A stretch of 64,000 nucleotides of DNA, from positions 14,612,143-14,676,142 of the forward strand of contig OY783195.1 of NCBI GenBank assembly GCA_963678675.1. The letters are read 5' to 3'. The position numbers and the translations under genes were made by a program. This document shows, in pieces, positions 41,368 to 50,750 of this stretch. Every line of letters begins with the position of its first letter. The first letter of the stretch is position 1. This DNA comes from Xiphydria camelus (taxonomy: Eukaryota; Arthropoda; Insecta; Hymenoptera; Xiphydriidae). The notes beneath the pieces were generated by a model. That model saw only the letters and a program-made list of their open reading frames with translations, was not told where the DNA came from and searched no databases.

Positions 41368-42420
41368 GTGGATTACATCGTCAACGCAGCCCAAGCGACG
41401 CCACGAGGTACCCACGCCATCGCCGACATGCCGGTCGACCGCTCGCCAGCCCGCACGGATAACACCAGGAACACTCCGAGCCTCTTCAACACGAACAACC
41501 GACCGATCGCATCAACAGGTTTGGACACACAAAATGACCAGGCAGTCGAGAATCCGTTACTAGCCTTCGCATCGTCAGACAGTACGAATTACGTGGCAGT
41601 GGTGAGCAGACCACAGTTACCCACGTTCATGAAAGATCGACCAGATATATGGTTTTTCATGATCGAGTCAGAGTTCACCGCGTCCAGGATTCGCAACGAC
41701 GACGTCAAGTACATTACCGCCCTAAAAGCCTTGGACTCTGAAACACTGGCACAAATTACGGATATCATTACGCACCCGCCAGAAACAAATAAATATCAAA
41801 CCTTAAAAGACACGATTATACAAAGACTCACGGAATCGAGACAGAAGCAAATCCACCGCCTTATCAACGACCTCGTGCTGGGTGACAAGAAACCCTCACA
41901 GCTCCTGCGAGAGATGAAGGACCTGGCTGCAGGCAGTATGAATGACGAGATGCTCCACAACATTTGGCTAAGTCGTCTCCCGACATCCATTAAACCGTTG
42001 CTCATGATTTCCGATGGGTTAAGCTTAGACGTTCTGGCGTTAATGGCGGATAGGCTAACAGAAACCATGACCCTGCAAGGCCCAACGGTGGTCGCTTCGA
42101 CTCATTACCCCACCACAGTTGATCGAGTTGACAGCAGGTCACATGCACCTCCACCAACGTCAATAGAAACCAAACTCAACCAGCTACAGGAAGCTCTTGC
42201 TGTCTGCATGAGGGAACTCACCAACATGAAGACGAGACAGTCAAACTTCGACAGTCGCCGTTCACACTCACGTAACCGCAGCGGCCAGCGTTATAGGAAC
42301 AACTCTCGTTCTCAGTCTCGCCAATCTGGAATCTGTTGGTACCACCACCGGTTTGGAGCGGACGCCAAACGTTGCACTACACCATGTTCGTTCAACGCCT
42401 TGACCAACCAGGGAAACTGA
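41368..42420 (+). CDS. gag: Gypsy-3 Gag
   Basis: 350 codons. The first ATG may be the one shown or MPVDRS at about 41428. DUF7041-type gag segment LPTFMKDRPDIWFFMIESEF (residues about 88-107), then LTESRQKQIHRL and PSQLLREMKDLA helices. C-terminus is rich in Ser, Arg, Gln (SRRSHSRNRSGQRYRNN) with a Cys/His-poor [14 protein letters not shown] segment instead of a CCHC knuckle, as in gypsy-1. It forms the particle and binds RNA. The stop at 42420 overlaps the pol frame from 42336, which lies in the -1 frame, so expression of pol would need -1 frameshifting or an equivalent. Confidence 0.88.
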   Translation: MDYIVNAAQATPRGTHAIADMPVDRSPARTDNTRNTPSLFNTNNRPIASTGLDTQNDQAVENPLLAFASSDSTNYVAVVSRPQLPTFMKDRPDIWFFMIESEFTASRIRNDDVKYITALKALDSETLAQITDIITHPPETNKYQTLKDTIIQRLTESRQKQIHRLINDLVLGDKKPSQLLREMKDLAAGSMNDEMLHNIWLSRLPTSIKPLLMISDGLSLDVLALMADRLTETMTLQGPTVVASTHYPTTVDRVDSRSHAPPPTSIETKLNQLQEALAVCMRELTNMKTRQSNFDSRRSHSRNRSGQRYRNNSRSQSRQSGICWYHHRFGADAKRCTTPCSFNALTNQGN

Positions 42421-43283
42421 AAACGCTGCCGGCAGTACAAGCGGTCGCCGACGGCAGCGACTGCAGCACCGCACAAACTCAAGATGTCAGACTCCACCTA
42501 CCGGACCGGAAGACCAATCGACGATACTTAATAGATTCTGGCTCGGTGCTATCAATATTACCCGTTCGATTTTTCCAGAAACCACCACTAAAGGCTAACC
42601 TCACTTTATACGCAGCCAACACCACACCTATTTCTACGTACGGATGCCACACCGTCAATGTCGATCTGAACTTACGACGCGATTTCAGCTGGCCATTCGT
42701 GGTGGCTGACGTTCCAGAATCAATCATAGGAGCTGACTTCCTGAGTCACCATAATCTGCTCATCGATCTAAAAAACAAGCAACTCGTCGACTCGACCACC
42801 CGAATGACCACTAAAGGTCGGGTGATTAACACAAGAGTTCATAGCATCTCCACTTTGGATCAGTCGATGTCCTACGCTGACTTACTCCAGCAATTCATCA
42901 ACATCACTCAACCATCTTCTTCTGCGTTCAGCGCGAACATCGATTTTTCTCACAGGATTGTCACTAATGGATCACCTGCGACAGAAAGACCGCGCAAACT
43001 TTTCGGCGAAAAGGCTACCGCCGCGCGAGCAGAGATACAGCGACTAATGGACAGAGGTATCATCAACCCCTCCAGCAGTGCTTGGGCCAGTCCGATTCAC
43101 CTCGTCAAGAAGAAAGATGGCAGCTACCGTCTCTGCGGCGACTACCGCAAACTAAACAGCGTCACTGTGCCTGATAAGTATGCCCCACCACTCATCCAGT
43201 CTGTTCCTGGTCACACATGGAAAAACAATTTTTTCGACCATGGACCTGGACAAGGCATACTATCAGATACCAGTGCACCCTGA
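42336..43283 (+). CDS. pol: Gypsy-3 Pol, first part (protease, RT N-terminus)
   Basis: Protease site [16 protein letters not shown] near 42520 (D-S-G, with Ser rather than Ala next) and [11 protein letters not shown] near 42725. RT starts about 42960 and reads [20 protein letters not shown]. The frame is lost after about 43210 in a run AAAAACAATTTTTT; its continuation lies in the +1 frame from 43180. Either a sequencing or replication slip in the homopolymers or an inactivating mutation. The protease and RT start are intact. Confidence 0.88.
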   Translation: MVPPPVWSGRQTLHYTMFVQRLDQPGKLKTLPAVQAVADGSDCSTAQTQDVRLHLPDRKTNRRYLIDSGSVLSILPVRFFQKPPLKANLTLYAANTTPISTYGCHTVNVDLNLRRDFSWPFVVADVPESIIGADFLSHHNLLIDLKNKQLVDSTTRMTTKGRVINTRVHSISTLDQSMSYADLLQQFINITQPSSSAFSANIDFSHRIVTNGSPATERPRKLFGEKATAARAEIQRLMDRGIINPSSSAWASPIHLVKKKDGSYRLCGDYRKLNSVTVPDKYAPPLIQSVPGHTWKNNFFDHGPGQGILSDTSAP

Positions 43284-45540
43284 CGACACTCAGAAGACGG
43301 CGATCACCACACCCTGGGGACTCTACGAATACACTAGGATGCCGTTCGGTCTAAAAAATGCCACACAAACATTCCAACGGTCCATGGACTGGATATTTCG
43401 TGGCCTGGACTTCGTCTTCGTCTACATAGATGACATCTTGGTCATGTCGGAGAACGAAGAGCAGCACCAGACTCACTTACGCCAGGTATTTCAACGATTG
43501 GCAAATCATAACCTCACCATCAACCTGAGTAAGTGCAAGTTCGGTAAGCAGCGAGTCAACTTCCTCGGTTATCAAATTGACAGTGAAGGTTTCCTACCAA
43601 ATCCAGAACGCGTAGAAACGATCAATAATTACCCGCAACCAAAAACTGTCATGGAACTGAGGCGATTCATCGGAATGTTCAATTATTACCGTCCGCGTAT
43701 CAAGCATTCGGCTCAACTCCAGCTTCCGCTCACTGCGTACCTAAAGTCTTCGAAGAAGAAGGACAAGACGCCAATCAGGTGGTCCACCGAAGCGGTAACA
43801 GCCTTCGAAGCTTGCAAGAGAGTACTGACATCTGTGACACACACTTCCTTTCCATCTCCCGACGCACCACTTGTCTTAACAACAGACGCTTCCACCACGG
43901 CGATAGGAGCCTCTCTCGAACAACTCGAGGACAGCGTATGGAAACCCATCGGATTCTTCTCAAGGAAATTAACGGTCACAGAGACAAGGTACAGTACGTA
44001 CGATAGAGAATTGCTGGGCATTTTTGCAGCCGTGAAGCACTTTCACCATCTCCTAGAAGGTCGTCCTTTCGTCATCAAGACAGACCACAAGCCTCTGTCC
44101 TACGCCTTCCAACAGAAGCTTGACAAAGCCTCAGAGCGTCAGCTTCGACAGTTAGACTACATTTCACAGTTCACCACCGACATCGTATATTTGAAAGGTG
44201 AAGAGAATGTGGTCGCCGACGCTCTCTCCAGGTTAAATGCTATTCAGATGCCAATGGTTCTCGATCCCAAGACCATCCAACAACATCAGCAAGAAGATCA
44301 AGAACTTCGCGAACTCATCAACAGCAACGACTCTGCACTAAAACTCAATTTATTGACACTCGACACCGATACACAAATCTACTGCGATACCTCAACGGGG
44401 ACTGTACGCCCTTATCTTCCTCGATCAATCCGAAAAACGGCATTTCACACCGTGCACAACCTTTCACATCCCAGCAGACGTGTTACTTCTCGACTGATCA
44501 GAGAAAAATACGTCTGGCCGGGCATCAGAAAAGACGTCACTGCCTGGGCAAAGGAATGTATACATTGCCAACGCGCGAAAGTCCAACGACACACCCACTT
44601 ACAGGCCAATCGCATCGACATTCCCGACGATAGATTCAAACATATCAACCTGGATATCATCATGATGCCGGAACACCAGGGGTTTAAATATTGTCTCACG
44701 ATCGTTGATCGTTTCACGAGATGGCCGGTCGCAGTCCCTCTGAGAGATATCACGGCGGACACTATCACTATGGCCCTGTTCAACCACTGGATCGCCAACT
44801 TCGGAACGCCCACAGTCATCATCACGGATCAAGGTTCCCAGTTCGAGTCGTCACTGTTTGACTCACTGTCGAAGTTTATAGGTGCGGAGAGGCGTCGAAC
44901 ATCACCATACCATCCACAGTCCAACGGAATGGTTGAGCGATGGCATCGCACTTTGAAAGCAGCCCTCATGTGCTCTCCCAAACCTTGGACGGAGATTCTT
45001 CCCACTGTACTACTCGGCCTTCGCACCAGTATCAAAGAAGATCTTCAGACATCGCCAGCTGAGATGCTTTTTGGAACAACGCTACGCATACCCGGGGAAT
45101 TCTTCATGAATCTCGACGTGCCAGCAAATCAACAAATCTTCCTGGAAAAACACCGAGAATTCATGAGAGGACTCAAACCTACTCCTACAGCCCATCACAA
45201 CAGAGCCAAAATATTCATCGCAAAGGATCTTCGCACCTGTAGCCATGCATTCTTGCGATGCGATCATGTAAAGGCTCCTCTGGAAAAGCCTTACCGAGGA
45301 CCCTACAGAATCACAAAAAGGATTACTGACAGACTCTTCCAGCTTAATGTTGATGGAACTCTCAAACAAATCAACGTGGATAGACTAAAACCTGCATATA
45401 TCAACAAGACGGACTTAGAACTAAGCACTTCTGACACGAGAGACAACCAGAATCCGCAAACTCTGGAGCAATGGACATCGACTATGAATAGACCCGCAAA
45501 CACATATCAGAAGAGAGTCACTTTCAAGCCTCCAACTTGA
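43180..45540 (+). CDS. pol: Gypsy-3 Pol, main part (RT, RNase H, integrase)
   Basis: 786 codons open. [46 protein letters not shown] (catalytic YIDD near 43425). RNase [45 protein letters not shown]. Integrase: zinc region [17 protein letters not shown] and [12 protein letters not shown]; catalytic residues in [22 protein letters not shown] and NGMVERWHR; a C-terminal [17 protein letters not shown] domain. Ends just before the polypurine tract. The domain set is full length for the family. Frame joining to the first part needs one base shift near 43210. Confidence 0.93.
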   Translation: MPHHSSSLFLVTHGKTIFSTMDLDKAYYQIPVHPDDTQKTAITTPWGLYEYTRMPFGLKNATQTFQRSMDWIFRGLDFVFVYIDDILVMSENEEQHQTHLRQVFQRLANHNLTINLSKCKFGKQRVNFLGYQIDSEGFLPNPERVETINNYPQPKTVMELRRFIGMFNYYRPRIKHSAQLQLPLTAYLKSSKKKDKTPIRWSTEAVTAFEACKRVLTSVTHTSFPSPDAPLVLTTDASTTAIGASLEQLEDSVWKPIGFFSRKLTVTETRYSTYDRELLGIFAAVKHFHHLLEGRPFVIKTDHKPLSYAFQQKLDKASERQLRQLDYISQFTTDIVYLKGEENVVADALSRLNAIQMPMVLDPKTIQQHQQEDQELRELINSNDSALKLNLLTLDTDTQIYCDTSTGTVRPYLPRSIRKTAFHTVHNLSHPSRRVTSRLIREKYVWPGIRKDVTAWAKECIHCQRAKVQRHTHLQANRIDIPDDRFKHINLDIIMMPEHQGFKYCLTIVDRFTRWPVAVPLRDITADTITMALFNHWIANFGTPTVIITDQGSQFESSLFDSLSKFIGAERRRTSPYHPQSNGMVERWHRTLKAALMCSPKPWTEILPTVLLGLRTSIKEDLQTSPAEMLFGTTLRIPGEFFMNLDVPANQQIFLEKHREFMRGLKPTPTAHHNRAKIFIAKDLRTCSHAFLRCDHVKAPLEKPYRGPYRITKRITDRLFQLNVDGTLKQINVDRLKPAYINKTDLELSTSDTRDNQNPQTLEQWTSTMNRPANTYQKRVTFKPPT

Positions 45541-45544
45541 AAGT

Positions 45545-45560
45545 ACTTAGGGGGGAGTAC
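45545..45560 (+). promoter_or_regulatory. Gypsy-3 polypurine tract
   Basis: ACTTAGGGGGGAGTAC directly before the 3' LTR. The TRIM has the very similar CACTGGGGGGAGTAC at the same place. Confidence 0.8.
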
Positions 45561-45900
45561 TGTGGCGACCAGGCGATCGCCACGCCTCTAGCGACCAGAC
45601 AGCCTCAACACATCTTGTCCAGTGATCAACCGATCACCACGCCTCTAGCGGCCAGGCGATCGTAGCGCCGGATCACCACGCTTCTGTAGACTCAGCTAGC
45701 CACGCCACGAGAGTCGGAAGTCCCATTCTCATGCCTGCTCGAGCCCACTACGGACGCATCGACACAGCGCTCTGCTCTACCTCACTAACCGCGGCTCATT
45801 GTCGATAGTTAAAATAAACTTTAGTTATATTTCATAACTATCGCCTCCTTCCGACCGTCCACTCCTCGCACGATCCGTGGGAGATCTCGAGATCCCCACA
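45561..45900 (+). repeat. Gypsy-3 3' LTR
   Basis: 340 bp, near copy of 41002-41343. Confidence 0.93.
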
Positions 45901-46064
45901 GTTACTCTGATGCCATAGTGAGGATCCGGAGTGCGAGTTTTTGCCAGAACGGAATACTTGATCCTGATTGGTCTATTCGCTGACGCCGTACGGAATTTTT
46001 ATTCGCGTCGGACACCGCTGTATGGTGGCGTTTCGTTCTTCCTAAGATGGCCGTCGTTGCGGAC

Positions 46065-46722
46065 CGAATGTCAAGATAACCATGTAACGTAAACAAAGTA
46101 TTCATAAATACCTAAAAGTAGTTTTAAGAGTGCAAGTGCAATAAACCCAATTCATAAGTGATGAACATCGATATCGAAGATATCTTGTCAGTTCTAGGAG
46201 AGTCAAAAATGCCGCTAGTGGAAGGAGAAGCGGTATTGAAAAAGCAGTTTGTATTTTCCTGCTGAATCAAAAAGAGAAACCAAAATACAGTGAAAATCGT
46301 CGCTTCTTGCGTACAATCGTCACATGTAACAAGTGCTCCTCACGAAGTTGAAGTGAACATCTTACTAGTAAACAACAATAAAGAAGTAACGTGCAAGTGC
46401 AGCTGGGCCAGAGGAAGACGCAAACATGTTTTTGCAACGCTTCTGTACATAAATCAGTACGGCAAATAGTACCATGTGACGATTGTACGCAAGAAGCGAT
46501 GATTTTCACTGCATTTTGGTTCCTCTTTTTGATTCCGCAGGAAAATACAAACCTGTGCTTTCAATACCGCTTCTCCTTCCACTAGCGGAATTTTTGACTC
46601 CTAGAATTGATAAGATATCTTCGATACCGATATTCATCACTTATGAATTGGGTTTATTGCACTTGCACTTTTAAAACTAATTTTATTTACAAATTCTTTG
46701 TTTATGTTACGTGGTTATGTTG
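46065..46722. mobile_element. Large foldback element carrying a SWIM-like fragment
   Basis: Left arm 46065-about 46320 and right arm about 46480-46722 are inverted copies: AGTGCAAGTGCAATAAACCC, CTAGTGGAAGGAGAAGCGG and TACGCAAGAAGCGA blocks appear in both, with indels. About 260-bp arms, loop about 150 bp. The loop and inner left arm encode a SWIM-like zinc-finger remnant. Target duplication not determined. Confidence 0.82.
46266..46469 (+). pseudogene. SWIM-like zinc-finger fragment
   Basis: About 67 codons between stops, without a start codon of its own. It reads IVASCVQSSHVTSAPHEVEV then EVTCKCSWARGRRKHVFATL and LLYINQYG. The C-x-C…H pattern with following VFATLLYIN resembles the SWIM fold (CxC…CxH) in insect proteins that pair SWIM with a YqaJ-type nuclease; here the residue before KH that is normally Cys is Arg, so a ligand is lost. 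Such proteins are encoded by ISL2EU/Harbinger-related transposons. No nuclease domain follows. Probably a captured or internally deleted transposon piece. Confidence 0.6.
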
Positions 46723-47667
46723 ACATTTATTTTTAAAAAGAAAAATATCAAATTATTTTACAAAATTTAATGAGAACCTTCGAGAGCAGTCACTAGGTTC
46801 GTAACACGAGGACTGGTTCTTAACTCGGCGGAGTGTGCGCAGTCTGACCCAGCCGTTCCAACAAACACAGAACTAGTTCTGGAACGATTCCAACGAGCGT
46901 TCCAACCGCGAACTGTAACAGAACTGGTTCTCGAACGGTAATTTCAGTCCCTAGTTCTGAGTTGGAACGATTTTCTAGCACGTGCGTAGTAAGGCGCGAG
47001 ACGCACTCTATTTGAATCGGTGAGTCCAAGAACAGTACAAATGCATAAAGATAGTTTCGAGAAAAAATGAAAAAACATAATAACTTCACAATGACTTAAT
47101 GGCCATCATTTCAAGCTCTTGAAAACTGGAATGAGGGATGCTAAATACGTGGATTTTCTTATGACTGATAGGAATCGGTTCTTGACAATATATGGAGCTT
47201 AGAATTTTAAACATTTTGGCTACCTATCTTAACTCAAAACGCTATTTGTTAGACTTATACTGTTCTTGGATTCACCGATTCATTTCTATTCGGAGGCATT
47301 GAAGGATATTTTAAAATATGCTAAACTTGCTCTAACAAATATTGTTTACTGGCAAAGATTTAAGTACTAGTACGGAGAAAAAACTGAAATGTTAATTCCG
47401 ATGATAACATTAAAAAGGGTCAAAGGAAATTTTTAGAAATTGCGGGAAAAACATGATGGATAACAGAAAACATTTTTTTATTTGGTAATATAATATGTAC
47501 ATGATTCTATTATGTGTATATTATCCTATTCTTTATATAAAATACTGTACGACTTAAGCTATTATATTATAGTATTTTCATTCGCAATTTTTTTCAACTG
47601 CTGTTATAATGAATCTGAATAAAAGGAGATAATTTCCTTGAGAAATCCAGTTAACAAGCTGGTAAAA
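46723..47667. other. Non-coding stretch
   Basis: No supportable gene. 46820-47089 has an open frame without domain; GAACTGGTTC-like words repeat there, suggesting an old repeat. Confidence 0.4.
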
Positions 47668-48520
47668 TTAAATAGTATCATATAGAATACATCGTTGGAA
47701 ATTATTAAAATTCTTCATTGTATGGAATGATTTCGTCCTGGCGTAAATTTTATACTTCATGTTCAGGCATTCGTCCTTCATTTTGAAGTGTTCGTTAAAT
47801 CTGAAAGAAGCGTACCTATTATCAATACGATTATCATCAAATGAAATATGAATATTATAAAATGAAAATATCTTGATTATACAATCTGATAATAATTAAA
47901 TAAACTTACTACAGAAAATCGAAGTCGATATTTGAATGTTCACTCTCTGTATAAGCGTCCAGCAACCCCGGAAGAAATGAGATAAAGGAGGAAACTTAAA
48001 CCTTGGTTAAAGTTTAGTAACAGTATCTTCGGATACATCTGTGGCTTCATTGTACGTACGAAGATATATTCTAAGCCAAGCCCTTTGCAATATTTCCTCC
48101 GGATACAGAGAAGTCAGGATTATCTATACCTGAAAAAAGAAGTAAGAAATTTTGTATTACTTCTATGCTATAAAAATGATTAGTTTGTGGTAAATGGATA
48201 ATTTAATTACCAGCAAATTCAATAAAATGATTGGATATATCAGAAGCCTCAGTTAAAAGCAGTGTACTCATAGTCAATGAATGTAACGCTATTTTCTTTT
48301 TCATTATGCAATACATTTCCCAGTAGAAGATCATTGTAAGCGTATACTATAGGACTATCAAGTTCTGAAAGAGTTTCCTTTACACGTTCGCTGCGTATCA
48401 TGTGGCTCCCACATGAGGGTGTATGTATTTTAAAGCAGGAGCTGCGCGGTCCGCAGCGAATGTGTTAAGCATTGATGTTCCTTTTGAAGCACCACATAAG
48501 GTCGGATTAGCCATTTGAAT
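47668..48520 (-). pseudogene. Ethanolamine kinase pseudogene (3' exons)
   Basis: Three exon-like blocks on the reverse strand. Block 48520-48213: LSELDSPIVYAYNDLLLGNV, then FIDYEYTAFN, then a frameshift and SDISNHFIEFAG. Block 48129-47910: GIDNPDFS, RIYLRTYNEATDVSED, LSHFFRGCWTLIQ, SEHSNIDFDFL in shifting frames. Block from about 47805: FRFNEHFKMKDECLN to a stop at 47668. Order and spacing match ethanolamine kinase, which phosphorylates ethanolamine for phosphatidylethanolamine synthesis. The kinase HND motif is YND here. Splice sites (GT…AG) are still visible, so it decayed as a genomic copy and not as a processed one. The N-terminal half is not found. Confidence 0.8.
48383..48465. mobile_element. 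Small MITE in ethanolamine kinase pseudogene
   Basis: About 82 bp with inverted ends CACGTTCGCTGCG and CGCAGCGAATGTG, flanked by TTA or TA on both sides. It interrupts the exon between SMLK- and ETLSEL-coding parts. Confidence 0.75.
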
Positions 48521-48848
48521 CTGGAAACAGAAGAGTATTGGAATACTTTACACAATTAAAATTAGATATCAAGCATACTCCAATAGCTCACTTCGCGTCT
48601 TTTGCAGTATCCCTGAATCCCTTTGGCATGATCTAAACACATGATGATAAACACAACCCAGATCCAGAAAATGTATAATACAGGTGGACACGAGAATGCG
48701 ACCCCTTCAATCATTTACGCCAATAAACTGAAAATGTAAAACACGAGTCAAGAATGTTTACAGTTGCATTCCGGGACGTTTGTAGGTTAGAGCAGCGCGA
48801 AGGGGATTATCCGTAACTTCTAAATGGTGTCTATTTGAAAAATAGCAA
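48521..48848. other. Non-coding, possibly decayed upstream ethanolamine kinase intron
   Basis: No exon recognised, though an acceptor-like pyrimidine tract adjoins 48520. Nothing else seen. Confidence 0.35.
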
Positions 48849-49008
48849 TTGAAAGAAAGACTTACGTTTCAACAATTAGTTGAACTCACACATCCGCTTA
48901 GGATTTCCGTGATTTTCCACAAAATGTATACAAAAGGTGGAGAAGCCTCCCTGTCTGTCATGTCCGGTTTCTATATTATGACTGGAGTGGAGCAACATCG
49001 CGCTCGAA

Positions 49009-49099
49009 GAGTCGATGGCTCAATTGGTAGAATGCAAGCATTCCTAGTTTCGAAGCATCTCGTATCTTGAAGATCGCAGGTTCAAATCCTGGTAGGGTG
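49009..49099 (+). tRNA. tRNA-like sequence (pseudogene or SINE head)
   Basis: A-box-like TGGCTCAATTGG and B-box-like GGTTCAAATCC (about 49079-49089) at a spacing somewhat longer than in a normal tRNA, and a 3' CCTGGTAGGGTG. The acceptor ends do not pair well, so a tRNA pseudogene or a tRNA-derived SINE promoter is more likely than an active tRNA. I could not assign an anticodon. Confidence 0.4.
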
Positions 49100-49147
49100 T
49101 GAAAAAAAGCGACACTCTCTACTAGGCGGCGGCACTGCACGGGCACA

Positions 49148-49361
49148 TGTGGCGGCCCGCCACCAGATGGCGCTGCCTTTCTCACTAGTGGTCGAACACG
49201 AGTACGTTTCTACATAAGACCGAAGCTGTTCGACAACCACGGAGGACAGAGCACACAGAGCGTCTAAGGCAGGAGTCGGCCTAGCCTTACTGACGAGTCC
49301 ACAGGCCGACTCCGGGACGAAACGCTCCGCCGATAACATGGCGATCGCTCTTTTCGCCAAA
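49148..49361 (+). repeat. TRIM 5' LTR
   Basis: 214 bp, TGTGGCGGCCCGCC to TTTTCGCCAAA. Confidence 0.92.
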
Positions 49362-49362
49362 G

Positions 49363-49380
49363 TGGTGACCCCGACGTGAT
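49363..49380 (+). promoter_or_regulatory. TRIM primer-binding site, tRNA-Trp
   Basis: TGGTGACCCCGACGTGAT, identical to those of gypsy-1 and gypsy-3, one base after the LTR. Confidence 0.9.
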
Positions 49381-49469
49381 GCAGCGGAGAAGATCATCAT
49401 TCCTGCAGCATACCTTCTGGACCAAGGAACTCCCATGATAGGACACCTTCATCCGGAAGCAGAGCCAAC

Positions 49470-49790
49470 CACACGCACACGGCCACGACGCTCTCAGCCA
49501 GCACCAGCCACACCAGCGCTCACGCACACGGCCACGACGCTCACAGCACCAGCCACACACACACGGCCACGACGCCCCAGAGCACCAGCCATGCCAGCGC
49601 ACACACACACGGCCATGCTAGACCCACGCAGGCAGCAGCCACAGCACCAGCGCTCACACACAAGGCCATGCTAGACCCACGCAGGCAGCAGCCCCAGACC
49701 AGCGCACGCACACACACGGCCATGCTGGACCCACGCAGGCAGCAGCCGCATCATCACACACACACACACACAGGATCGATCTCTCACACG
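49470..49790 (+). repeat. TRIM internal CA-rich tandem repeats
   Basis: Two repeat types: CACACGGCCACGACGC words (49475-49575) and a roughly 55-bp unit with GGCCATGCTAGACCCACGCA and GGCAGCAGCC (about 49608, 49662, 49718), ending in a (CA)n tract near 49755. Open frames here are repeats and not genes. Confidence 0.8.
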
Positions 49791-49928
49791 CTGCGACGAA
49801 CACCGGCGGAATTTCCAACTCACGATGTCCCAGTCACATAGAACCACGCTCACACAGCCATCGCCACGCACACCACCATCTTCCACATCGTTACGCCTGC
49901 CTCCAGCAGCCGTCACTGGGGGGAGTAC

Positions 49929-50142
49929 TGTGGCGGCCCGCCACCAGATGGCGCTGCCTTTCTCACTAGTGGTCGAACACGAGTACGTTTCTACATAAGA
50001 CCGAAGCTGTTCGACAACCACGGAGGACAGAGCACACAGAGCGTCTAAGGCAGGAGTCGGCCTAGCCTTACTGACGAGTCCACAGGCCGACTCCGGGACG
50101 AAACGCTCCGCCGATAACATGGCGATCGCTCTTTTCGCCAAA
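49929..50142 (+). repeat. TRIM 3' LTR
   Basis: 214 bp, same as the 5' LTR. Confidence 0.92.
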
Positions 50143-50239
50143 CACACAGTGAAAAACCTCGGTAAAGTTACTGCATTGCAAAATCCTACTTTATCCTTTT
50201 GCAAAATCCTACTTTATCCACTTTGTACACTGCGTGATG

Positions 50240-50347
50240 CCACAGTGGTACCCCAGTGGGCACGCACCAAGACATCACTGTGATGTTTCTCAAAGTCACC
50301 GCGTGGTCCCACAGTGCCACCACTTCGGAGCCACCTGGCTATCGGGG
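50240..50347 (-). repeat. GATAGCC-ended repeat, right copy
   Basis: Ends GGCTATCGGGGTA; inverted relative to ACCCCGATAGCC at about 40718, and both contain a CACGCGGTG block. Immediately followed by the gypsy-2 LTR fragment. Confidence 0.55.
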
Positions 50348-50470
50348 TAATATATCGACAACCTCTTACACTTAATAATACCTAAAATAAAGCAATAGTT
50401 ATTTCACCCACGCATAGTGGTGGCTGTTTAACCCGACAAAATCGTAAAATCATGTCCCTAGGACGTAACA
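50348..50470 (+). repeat. Gypsy-2-type LTR, 3' end only
   Basis: TATCGACAACCTCTTACACT to GGACGTAACA, matching 27452-27571 with one or two changes. It starts exactly where the palindromic MITE ends in the 5' LTR. Right flank TTTA (50471-50474) equals the left flank of the 5' LTR. Confidence 0.88.
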
Positions 50471-50750
50471 TTTACAGGAGACGTTCAAAATGATTCCCTT
50501 GCTTAGCCGAGCAATAACCCAAGCGGTCGTGAAATACTAAGATCGCAACAACGACCATCAACTCCCCGGAGGACACGAAAAGCCGTAAGATCAGAAAGAC
50601 CGTGAAAGATTAATAAAATTATCCAAAACGATACCATGAATGCAAATCCTTTTCATATCATGACATTTTGTGGAAAACTCACCGCTGCTTCATCTTTAAA
50701 GGAGGCGTTCAAAATGATTCCCTTGCTCAGCCGAGCAATAACTCAAATGG
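50471..50750 (+). repeat. Repeat unit, right half and full copy
   Basis: TTTACAGGAGACGTTCAAAATG at 50471 (trimmed start of unit), then a full unit 50548-50694 and again TTTAAAGGAGGCGTTCAAA at 50695, so the unit is a tandem pair. Its left half also occurs at 26505-26659. Confidence 0.8.

Larger units (their letters stand above)
41002..45900 (+). mobile_element. Gypsy-3: nearly complete gypsy LTR retrotransposon
   Basis: LTRs 41002-41343 and 45561-45900, TGTGGCGACC to GATCCCCACA, with a handful of differences and a 2-bp deletion. GTTA on both sides (40998-41001, 45901-45904). tRNA-Trp primer site, gag, and a pol covering protease, RT, RNase H and integrase. One frameshift in RT is the only visible damage to coding capacity, plus a gag-to-pol frame change that may be natural. 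Same lineage as gypsy-1. Confidence 0.95.
49148..50142 (+). mobile_element. TRIM-like miniature LTR element
   Basis: LTRs of 214 bp at 49148-49361 and 49929-50142 appear identical. CACA on both sides (49144-49147, 50143-50146). tRNA-Trp primer site at 49363-49380, polypurine tract before the 3' LTR, and an internal part of only 567 bp with no gag or pol. The LTR ends …CGCCAAA and not in CA, supported by the duplications here and at the solo LTR (40784). It shares the TGTGGCG start, primer site and tract with gypsy-3, which may have mobilised it. Confidence 0.92.

Noticed and set aside
49009..49099. Functional tRNA gene
   Set aside because: A- and B-box-like words are present but the acceptor stem does not pair and no anticodon could be placed; kept only as tRNA-like.
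49435..50204. Ala/Thr/His-rich and other frames in the TRIM
   Set aside because: Low-complexity translation of CA-rich repeats and LTRs; the latter frame is repeated in each LTR copy.
40706..50347. One large transposon bounded by ACCCCGATAGCC at both ends
   Set aside because: The inverted ends match over only short blocks and the interior is explained by other elements; two separate copies of a small repeat are as likely.
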